Source of the DNA: Crenothrix polyspora | Lineage (GTDB): Bacteria > Pseudomonadota > Gammaproteobacteria > Methylococcales > Methylomonadaceae | Length of the DNA: 11,231 nt | Assembly: GCA_945903675.1 (NCBI GenBank) | Contig: CAMDOP010000086.1 | Location: 1 to 11,231 of the forward strand | Direction: 5' to 3' | Part shown: positions 5,748-11,231 of the stretch, in pieces | How the letters are laid out: each line of letters begins with the position of its first letter | Position numbering within the stretch: position 1 is the first letter of the stretch | The notes under the pieces: model-generated | The model's database searches: none | Told to the model about the DNA's origin: nothing | Seen by the model: only the letters and a program-made list of their open reading frames with translations | Translations under genes and position numbers: made by a program

Positions 5748-6941
5748 ATGGATATCCATGAGTATCAAGCGAAAGAAATTTTAAGTGGTTACGGAGTCAA
5801 AATCGCTGAAGGCGGATTGGCTTACAGTCCAGAAGATGCTGTGCAGCGTGCTAGAGAAATCGGCGGTCATGTTTGGGCAGTTAAAGCTCAAATTCATTCA
5901 GGCGCGCGTGGTAAAGCAGGTGGCATTAAAATCTGTAAAACACATGATGAAGTACAAGCGGCAGCGAGTGAATTATTAGGTAAGCGTTTGGTGACCCATC
6001 AAACCGGCCCTGCAGGTAAAGTTTGTTCTAGACTTTATATCGAAGCGGGTACTGATATCGCTAAGGAATTATATTTTTGCTTATTAGTTGATCGTAGTTC
6101 TGAACGTATCGTTATGGTGGGGTCTGCGCAAGGCGGTATGGAAATTGAAGAGTTGGCGCTTAATAATCCAGACGCTATTACTAAGATTTATATTGAACCT
6201 GCGGTAGGTCTGCAAGATTATCAAGCCAGAGAAATGGCTTTTGCCTTAGGTTTAGAGGCTGAAATGTTGAGTCATGCAGTAAAAACCATCAAAGGTTGTT
6301 ATAGGGCGCTGCGTGATCTTGATGTTAGCATGTTGGAAATTAATCCTTTAGTTGTAACCGGTAACGGCGAATTGGTTGCCTTAGATGCAAAAATGGGCAT
6401 TGATGACAATGCGCTATTTAGACAGCTAAAGATTTCTGAGCTACGTGATAAAACCCAAGAAGATCCTCGTGAAATGGCAGCAGCAGATCGTGGCTTAAGC
6501 TATGTTGGCTTGGATGGTGATATCGGTTGCATGATTAATGGCGCAGGTTTAGCCATGGCGACCATGGATATGATTAAACTAGCCGGTGGTGAGCCTGCTA
6601 ATTTCTTGGATGTCGGTGGTGGTGCTTCAGCTGAGCGTACTGAAAAAGCCTTCCGTTTAGTATTGGCAGACAAGGGCGTTAAAGCCATGTTAGTTAATAT
6701 ATTTGCAGGTATCAATCGCTGCGACTGGATTGCTGAAGGTGTGGTGCAAGCGGTCAGAAAAATTGATATGAAAGTGCCGTTAATTGTGCGTTTATCAGGC
6801 ACTAACGTAGAAGAAGGTCGACGTATTATTGCAGAAAGCGGCTTGCCTATTATTACTGCGGACACGTTGGCTGAAGCTGCTGAAAAAGCAGTGCAAGCAC
6901 GTAATGAAGTCGTCGCAAAAGAAGCGGCTTTGGAGATATAA
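5748..6941 (+). CDS. mtkA: Malate thiokinase (malate-CoA ligase), large/beta subunit
   Basis: ATP-grasp subunit of the MtkAB enzyme that makes malyl-CoA from malate, CoA and ATP. It is homologous to succinyl-CoA synthetase beta (SucC), at 397 residues. It begins MDIHEYQAKEIL as that family does. ATP-grasp elements include K46 (WAVKAQIH) and SGARGKAGG (51-59). The metal region is LEINP (196-200) and ALDAKMG with D213. The C-terminal CoA-ligase part has MINGAGLAM (262-270), FLDVGGGA (286-293) and VRLSGTNVEEG (347-357). An excellent AAAGGAG lies just before the ATG. Malate thiokinase is preferred over SucC because mcl is immediately upstream and mtkB directly downstream. Substrate choice cannot be proven from sequence alone. 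Confidence 0.9.
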   Translation: MDIHEYQAKEILSGYGVKIAEGGLAYSPEDAVQRAREIGGHVWAVKAQIHSGARGKAGGIKICKTHDEVQAAASELLGKRLVTHQTGPAGKVCSRLYIEAGTDIAKELYFCLLVDRSSERIVMVGSAQGGMEIEELALNNPDAITKIYIEPAVGLQDYQAREMAFALGLEAEMLSHAVKTIKGCYRALRDLDVSMLEINPLVVTGNGELVALDAKMGIDDNALFRQLKISELRDKTQEDPREMAAADRGLSYVGLDGDIGCMINGAGLAMATMDMIKLAGGEPANFLDVGGGASAERTEKAFRLVLADKGVKAMLVNIFAGINRCDWIAEGVVQAVRKIDMKVPLIVRLSGTNVEEGRRIIAESGLPIITADTLAEAAEKAVQARNEVVAKEAALEI

Positions 6942-7829
6942 ATGGCTATTTTTATTAACGAAACAACTCGTATTGTCGTTCAGGGTTTTACTGGAAAAAT
7001 TGGTACCTTTCACGCACAAGATATGATCAACTATGGCTCTAATGTAGTCGGTGGTATTACGCCGGGTAAAGGTGGTCAGACTCATTTGGGCTTGCCGGTT
7101 TTTAATACCTGTAAAGAAGCGGTACAGCAAGCCGGCGCAGAAGCCAGTATTATTTTCGTGCCACCTGCCTTTGCTGCGGATTCTATAATGGAAGCGGCTG
7201 ATGCCGGCATTAAATATTGCGTAGCGATTACCGATGGTATTCCTACCCAAGATATGATGACAGTGAAGAATTTTCTGCGCCGTTTCCCTAAAGATCAACG
7301 CATGATATTGACAGGTCCTAATTGTGCGGGCACTATTAGCCCTGGCAGAGCAATGCTGGGTATTATGCCAGGACATATCTATTTACCAGGTAATGTAGGT
7401 ATTGTGGGTCGTTCAGGTACTTTAGGCTATGAAGCTGCTGATCAAATGAAGCGTTTAGGTATCGGTGTTTCTACCTCCGTTGGTATTGGTGGTGATCCTA
7501 TTAACGGCAGTTCACACCGTGATATTCTTGAACAATTCGAACAAGATCCTGAAACCAAAGTCATCTTGATGATTGGTGAAATTGGTGGTCCTCAAGAAGT
7601 AGAGGCAGGGCTGTATGCTAAAGAGCACATGACTAAACCCGTTATAGCTTATATTGCTGGATTGACAGCACCAGAAGGTCGGCGCATGGGGCATGCGGGT
7701 GCTATTATTTCATCGGCTGGCGAAAGTGCAGCTGAAAAAGTTGCTTTGTTAAAAGACTTGGGTGTTGTAATTTGCCCAACACCCGCAATGATGGGTGATA
7801 CGGTAGCTGCAGTCTTAGCTGCTATGTAA
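6942..7829 (+). CDS. mtkB: Malate thiokinase (malate-CoA ligase), small/alpha subunit
   Basis: CoA-binding, phosphohistidine-carrying partner of MtkA, homologous to succinyl-CoA synthetase alpha (SucD), at 295 residues. The N-terminal CoA-binding Rossmann part shows VVQGFTGKIGTFHA (12-25) and VGGITPGKGG (36-45). TGPNCAG (124-130) and VGRSGTLGYEA (155-165) follow, then STSVGIGGDPINGS (177-190). The phosphorylated histidine is H251 in RRMGHAGAIIS. The ATG follows the mtkA stop with no gap, and its GGAG lies within the last mtkA codons. The two subunits are therefore co-translated, as expected for a fixed-ratio complex. Confidence 0.92.
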   Translation: MAIFINETTRIVVQGFTGKIGTFHAQDMINYGSNVVGGITPGKGGQTHLGLPVFNTCKEAVQQAGAEASIIFVPPAFAADSIMEAADAGIKYCVAITDGIPTQDMMTVKNFLRRFPKDQRMILTGPNCAGTISPGRAMLGIMPGHIYLPGNVGIVGRSGTLGYEAADQMKRLGIGVSTSVGIGGDPINGSSHRDILEQFEQDPETKVILMIGEIGGPQEVEAGLYAKEHMTKPVIAYIAGLTAPEGRRMGHAGAIISSAGESAAEKVALLKDLGVVICPTPAMMGDTVAAVLAAM

Positions 7830-7885
7830 TAGATGCTTGTATGACCTTTAGTGGATTACAAGTATTATTGTATATTGCTGTAGAG

Positions 7886-7908
7886 AGCGATCTATTTTAG
7901 GTCGCTTT
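7886..7908 (+). terminator. Probable terminator of the mcl-mtkA-mtkB operon
   Basis: An 8-bp stem (7886-7893 with 7899-7906, one G-T pair) with a five-base loop is followed by a short T run. It lies 57 bp after the mtkB stop. The T tract is short, so termination may be partial. Confidence 0.5.
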
Positions 7909-7958
7909 CGAACCATGAGTTTCACTGTTTACAGCTAAGCAATGTGTGCGCTTGGAGC

Positions 7959-7978
7959 AAAACAGTTACAGCTGTTTT
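7959..7978. repeat. Small inverted repeat upstream of the Sel1-repeat gene
   Basis: AAAACAG (7959-7965) and CTGTTTT (7972-7978) are perfect arms around a six-base loop, 75 bp before the predicted start codon. It could be an operator or chance structure; no promoter could be assigned with confidence. Confidence 0.35.
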
Positions 7979-8052
7979 AAAACGCTGAGCTAAGGCTCTG
8001 CACTCCACGCTACTTTATTCGCTTAACTATGGATATTGAATAAGACCCAATT

Positions 8053-8850
8053 ATGCGAAAATCACATCGAAACCTTAATAGAGTTCGTGCCTCCATGAGT
8101 GAAGATTATTCAGCTAAAGTGTCTGTTTGTCCTCAGTGTGGAGATACTGAGTATAGATTGTCGAGGCAAACTAGTCGGCATTTATTAAGGCGATTATTTT
8201 ATAATCCCTATCGATGTAGTGTTTGCCATTTTAGTTTCTGGGTCTTAAGTTTGTCGCGGCTGTTTCTTGGTGCCAGCCTTGTGTTGGTGGTGTTTCTTGT
8301 GGCCACAATTTTAATTGTGGAATATAAGCACCAAGATGCTGCAGTCAGTCCTGAAACTATCACTAGCGACGACAGCTTACTTAATTCAGCTGAGCAAGGT
8401 GATGCAAATTCGCAATTAAAAATGGGCTTACGATATGCTTTAAGTCCGTGGAATACTAAGGATGATAAAAAGGCCGTTCAGTGGTTTGAAAAAGCTGCTG
8501 AGCAAGGGCAGGTTGAAGCGCAATACCGCTATGGCTATGCTTTACTTAAAGGCTTAGGTGTCGTTCAAGACTATAAAATGGCTTTTTTCTGGTTGGAAAA
8601 AGCGGCGCGTAATGGTTATGCTGATGCTCAATTTGCTCTGGGTGAAATGTATCAGTTAGGGCTTGCTGTGAATAGCGATAATGCTCGGGCTTATTTATGG
8701 TTTAATTTGGCGGCAGCTCAGGGCTTTAAGGGCGCGGCTTCTGCACGAGATTTATTAGTAAAGCAGTTAAGTAATGATCAAATCACTAGTCTTCAATCTG
8801 AAGCGGGTATTATTAGTCGTAATCAACAGTCCCTCGCAGAGACTAAGTAG
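8053..8850 (+). CDS. Zinc-ribbon, single-pass membrane protein with Sel1-like repeats
   Basis: Protein of 265 residues with three parts. The N-terminal 60 residues contain two paired cysteines, CPQC (26-29) and CSVC (55-58), typical of a zinc ribbon, in an Arg-rich stretch. One strongly hydrophobic transmembrane segment lies at about 66-89 (LSRLFLGASLVLVVFLVATI). The C-terminal part has about three Sel1-type TPR repeats: AVQWFEKAAEQGQVEAQ, AFFWLEKAARNGYADAQ and AYLWFNLAAAQGFKGA. By the positive-inside rule the zinc ribbon is probably cytoplasmic and the repeats periplasmic. Sel1 repeats usually scaffold protein contacts; the specific role is unknown. Upstream of the ATG at 8053 there is no good ribosome binding site, and an in-frame ATG at 8095 is an alternative that keeps all domains. 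It appears monocistronic. Confidence 0.8.
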   Translation: MRKSHRNLNRVRASMSEDYSAKVSVCPQCGDTEYRLSRQTSRHLLRRLFYNPYRCSVCHFSFWVLSLSRLFLGASLVLVVFLVATILIVEYKHQDAAVSPETITSDDSLLNSAEQGDANSQLKMGLRYALSPWNTKDDKKAVQWFEKAAEQGQVEAQYRYGYALLKGLGVVQDYKMAFFWLEKAARNGYADAQFALGEMYQLGLAVNSDNARAYLWFNLAAAQGFKGAASARDLLVKQLSNDQITSLQSEAGIISRNQQSLAETK

Positions 8851-8853
8851 ATG

Positions 8854-8889
8854 CGTTACAAGTAACGTAGGGGCGTATTGCATACCCCC
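8854..8889. terminator. Two hairpins after the Sel1-repeat gene; possible terminator
   Basis: CGTTAC (8854-8859) pairs with GTAACG (8862-8867). Directly after it, 8870-8877 pairs with 8882-8889 with one mismatch, giving a GGGG/CCCC-closed stem. They start four bases beyond the stop codon. No T tract follows on the plus strand, so the terminator call is tentative. Confidence 0.4.
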
Positions 8890-8922
8890 ATTTATCGAAG
8901 TTCAATGTTATAGGCCTGTAGT

Positions 8923-8951
8923 GTGGGCAAAAAGCGTTATCGTTTGCCCAC
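8923..8951. repeat. REP-like GTGGGCA hairpin between convergent genes
   Basis: GTGGGCAAA (8923-8931) and TTTGCCCAC (8943-8951) are perfect 9-bp arms. A third GGTGGGCAGA lies at 8969-8978, followed by the small palindrome AGAAAAATATTTTCT. GTGGGCA/TGCCCAC hairpins of this style are common dispersed intergenic repeats in Gammaproteobacteria. Between two convergent genes it could serve as a bidirectional transcript end. Confidence 0.5.
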
Positions 8952-9007
8952 CCTTTACGTATAAAATCGGTGGGCAGAAAAATATTTTCTAACCTACTTT
9001 GATAAAG

Positions 9008-10108
9008 TTATTCCCCTAAGCTTGGGTAATCCGTATAGCCTTTTTCAGTGCCGCCGTAAAATGAGCTAACATCGGGTGTATTTAACGGCGCATTATGCTT
9101 GAAGCGTTCAGCAAGATCAGGGTTAGCGATATAGAGTTGGCCAAATGCAACAGCATCGGCCAAGCTTTTTGCTAGGACGTCTTCGGCACGGATTTGATCA
9201 TAGCCCCCACAAACAATTAAAGTGCCGTTATAACTGGCTCTTAATGTTTCTAAGCTAATGACGTTTGCACCATGTCTTATGTCGCCTTCTAAGGCGTCAA
9301 CAATATGAACATAGGCCAGATCTAATGGATTCAATTGTTTTAGTAAATAAACAAAAATGGCTTCAGGATTTGAGTCGCTCATGTCATTAAATGTGCCGCT
9401 GGGAGATAAGCGAATACCAACGCGATCTGCGCCGCAAATGCTTATTAATGCATCTGTAACTTCAAGTAAAAATCGCGTTCTATTTTCTAAGCTACCGCCA
9501 TAGCTATCAGTGCGTTTATTGGTGCCGTCGCGTAAGAATTCATCGAGCAAGTAACCATTAGCACTGTGTATTTCAATGCCGTCGAATCCCGCTGCTAATG
9601 CATTTTTTGCCGCTGTTTTATAATCTTCAATAATGCCCGGAATTTCATCGGTTTCAAGTGCGCGTGGCGTGACAAAAGCCTTCATGCCACTGGGAGAAAT
9701 GGCGTTACCTTTAGGTGCTATAGCTGATGGAGCAACGGGGAGTTGGCCATTATGAAAGTCAGGATGAGAAATTCGTCCAACATGCCAGAGTTGCATAAAA
9801 ATATGACCACTTTTTGCATGAACAGCCTCGGTGATCTTTTTCCAGGCGTGTACTTGTGATGCATTATAAATGCCTGGTGTTGCTGGATAGCCGACACCCT
9901 GTGTAGAAATAGTCGTTGCCTCAGATATGATGAGTCCAGCACTTGCGCGTTGCTCATAATAAGTGGTCATTAAATCGGTAGGGCAATTCTCAGGTGCACG
10001 CATTCGAGTTAAAGGTGCCATGACTAAACGATTTGATAAAAGATAAGGGCCAATATCAATCGGGCTTAGTAAGGTAGGGTTGCTAAGTGTTTTAGATTCG
10101 AGAGTCAT
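9008..10108 (-). CDS. Alkene reductase, Old Yellow Enzyme family (NemA-like)
   Basis: FMN-dependent, NAD(P)H-using cytosolic enzyme of the OYE/NemA family (366 residues). The family reduces activated C=C bonds such as enones and maleimides, and some members reduce nitro compounds. The motifs fit. T34 is in MAPLTRMRA near FMN, with YYEQRASAGLIISEAT at 50-65 and Q106/W108 in FMQLWHVGRISH. The substrate-anchoring pair is H181/N184 with proton donor Y186 in EIHSANGYLLDEFLRD. R232 is in VGIRLSPSGTF, CGGYD starts at 300, AFGQLYIANPDL at 321-332, and the family ending FYGGTEKGYTDYP at 350-362. No clear ribosome binding site precedes the ATG at 10108, but the N-terminus aligns with the family. The natural substrate is not evident, nothing links it to the serine cycle, and it converges on the Sel1-repeat gene. 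Confidence 0.9.
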   Translation of the reverse strand: MTLESKTLSNPTLLSPIDIGPYLLSNRLVMAPLTRMRAPENCPTDLMTTYYEQRASAGLIISEATTISTQGVGYPATPGIYNASQVHAWKKITEAVHAKSGHIFMQLWHVGRISHPDFHNGQLPVAPSAIAPKGNAISPSGMKAFVTPRALETDEIPGIIEDYKTAAKNALAAGFDGIEIHSANGYLLDEFLRDGTNKRTDSYGGSLENRTRFLLEVTDALISICGADRVGIRLSPSGTFNDMSDSNPEAIFVYLLKQLNPLDLAYVHIVDALEGDIRHGANVISLETLRASYNGTLIVCGGYDQIRAEDVLAKSLADAVAFGQLYIANPDLAERFKHNAPLNTPDVSSFYGGTEKGYTDYPSLGE

Positions 10109-10204
10109 AGAGAGTATGATTAATGGCTAGTGTGATGCTGACTATACTTTAACATCAGGAGTCTGCCAACTAGGTTAATCATTAAATATTGACTCATGTT
10201 GTGT

Positions 10205-10603
10205 GGTTACGAACTAAAGGTGGGACAGTTTTAGCGCAGACGAAAGACTCAGGGCGAAAGATTAAGCCTAGAAGATTAGCAAAATAAGCTAGAAAAAAGG
10301 TGATTAGCAACTTAAGGCGGGACAGCTTCAACTAAGACGAAAGGCTCAAGGCGAAAGATTAAGTCTAGGGGGTTAGCAACTTAAGGCTGCTCAGTTATTA
10401 GACTTAACCCTTGCCTTCGCCCTTAGTCTTTTGTCTGTTCTTAAATAGAACCCTGTCTAAAAGTCAACGATTAAGCTAGTGCCCCGTCTTAAATTGGTAG
10501 CCATAAATGTTAAGCTTAACTCTTCGCCCTTTGTCTACGCTTAGGAGAGTCCTGACTAAAAGTGAGCGTTTAAGCTAAACTGCCCCGCCTTTAGTTGGTA
10601 GCC
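10205..10603. mobile_element. MITE-like, non-coding inverted-repeat block
   Basis: About 400 bp without a gene. The ends are imperfect inverted repeats: 10205-10235 matches the reverse complement of 10574-10603 at about 26 of 30 positions. Inside, related units occur directly at 10205-10283 and 10299-10377, with a partial at 10371-10394, and inverted at 10401-10502 and 10511-10603. The left half is therefore broadly complementary to the right half. Each unit has an end like GGTTAGCAACTTAAGGCGGG and a core with a 7-nt period such as GTCTTTC/GCCTTGA read on the minus strand. I see no clear target-site duplication. It could be a MITE, a REP-type cluster or a non-coding structured element. Confidence 0.6.
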
Positions 10604-10707
10604 TATTATATTAAGGTTTAGTTGCAATAGTTATTAACTGCCGTTAAAGTTTGCTCGAATGTTTATTAGTTCGGTTAATGTTTATTTACTCAATGAAGGT
10701 ATTGCCC

Positions 10708-11231
10708 ATGAAAATTTGTGTTTACTGGCCGTTGTTGGCGGTTTTGTTTTGCATGTCGGCAATGGCTGCAGATTTAGATCGATCTAGTGTTGAACAACGC
10801 TTAGCTCAGGCAGTTAAGAGTCACCCGGCTGATTTACGCAGAAAAGATCTAACTGATCTTGATTTATCCAATTTAGATTTTAAAAATGCTGACTTATGGG
10901 GCTCGGATTTACGCCGCTCTAATTTTAGTCGCTCTGATTTGTCTGGCCTGAATCTTGATTTGTCGGTGTTATCGAAAGTTAATTTTGAGCATGCCAACCT
11001 ATCTAAGACTAGTATTTTTGGCGTGCATGTGGGTAGCGCAAACTTGAGTTATGCAAATTTAAGTCATAGTCGTTTTATAGGTGTGATGGATAGGGCTAAT
11101 TTATCTCATGCTGATTTATCTTATGCTATATGGGGTGCTGATATGAAAAATCAGTCCATGGGCTTAATGCGAGCGAGTTTGAATAATGTTAATTTAACGG
11201 GAGCTAACCTTTCGCATGCTAATTTTGATCG
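10708..11231 (+). CDS. Exported pentapeptide-repeat protein (5' part, runs off window)
   Basis: An open frame from the ATG at 10708 to the window end gives about 174 residues with no stop. Residues 1-20 form a typical Sec signal peptide ending MSAMA, with cleavage likely before ADLDRSS. From about residue 41 the sequence is continuous pentapeptide repeats of A(D/N)LXX type (ADLRRKDLTDLDLSNLDF, ANLSYANLSHSRF, ANLSHADLSYA). Such repeats fold into a right-handed quadrilateral beta-helix. Export suggests a periplasmic or secreted product rather than a DNA-gyrase-protecting Qnr-like protein. AAGG eight bases upstream supports this start over an in-frame ATG at 10693. The function is unknown. Confidence 0.85.
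   Translation, partial: MKICVYWPLLAVLFCMSAMAADLDRSSVEQRLAQAVKSHPADLRRKDLTDLDLSNLDFKNADLWGSDLRRSNFSRSDLSGLNLDLSVLSKVNFEHANLSKTSIFGVHVGSANLSYANLSHSRFIGVMDRANLSHADLSYAIWGADMKNQSMGLMRASLNNVNLTGANLSHANFD

Noticed and set aside
6795..7376. Minus-strand open frame of 193 codons over mtkA/mtkB
   Set aside because: It is a shadow of two well-supported genes on the plus strand and shows no family features.
5748..7829. Succinyl-CoA synthetase sucCD instead of mtkAB
   Set aside because: The families are homologous and this cannot be fully excluded by eye. Linkage to mcl, sgaA and hprA, and the absence of TCA-cycle neighbours, make malate thiokinase the better call.
10205..10603. CRISPR array or tRNA-like structures
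   Set aside because: Units are long, diverged and occur in both orientations without spacers. No tRNA cloverleaf could be drawn.

Overview
The window most likely comes from a gammaproteobacterial (type I) methanotroph or related methylotroph with a moderate-to-low GC genome. This rests on a serine-cycle locus encoding hydroxypyruvate reductase, serine-glyoxylate aminotransferase, malyl-CoA lyase and both malate thiokinase subunits, combined with AT-leaning codon use. The taxonomic call is inference: no rRNA or methane/methanol oxidation gene is present.

Layout. Positions 1-868 hold no convincing gene, apart from a possible ORF tail at the left edge. This stretch carries three copies of a double-palindrome REP-like repeat. 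Positions 869-4341 form a minus-strand group transcribed sgaA, TPR-protein gene, HEPN-domain gene, hprA. The last three overlap and look translationally coupled. A 348-bp divergent intergenic region separates this group from a plus-strand operon mcl-mtkA-mtkB (4690-7829). After a probable terminator come a zinc-ribbon/transmembrane/Sel1-repeat protein (8053-8850), a convergent Old Yellow Enzyme-type alkene reductase (9008-10108), a ~400-bp MITE-like inverted-repeat block (10205-10603), and the start of an exported pentapeptide-repeat protein that runs off the right edge (10708-11231).

How the genes work together. SgaA moves the amino group from serine to glyoxylate, giving hydroxypyruvate and glycine, and HprA reduces hydroxypyruvate to glycerate. 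MtkAB activates malate to malyl-CoA, and Mcl cleaves it to glyoxylate and acetyl-CoA, which returns glyoxylate to SgaA. The two divergent transcription units therefore hold both halves of the glyoxylate-regenerating part of the serine cycle. PEP carboxylase, glycerate kinase, glyA, mtdA and fch are not in the window.

Most worth a second look: (i) an unexplained TPR + HEPN gene pair inside the serine-cycle operon, translationally coupled to hprA; (ii) a degenerate 7-nt periodic repeat (roughly GYCTTWN) that recurs in the mcl leader, the mcl-mtkA spacer and the MITE-like block; (iii) REP-like hairpins whose copies differ by a compensatory base-pair change.
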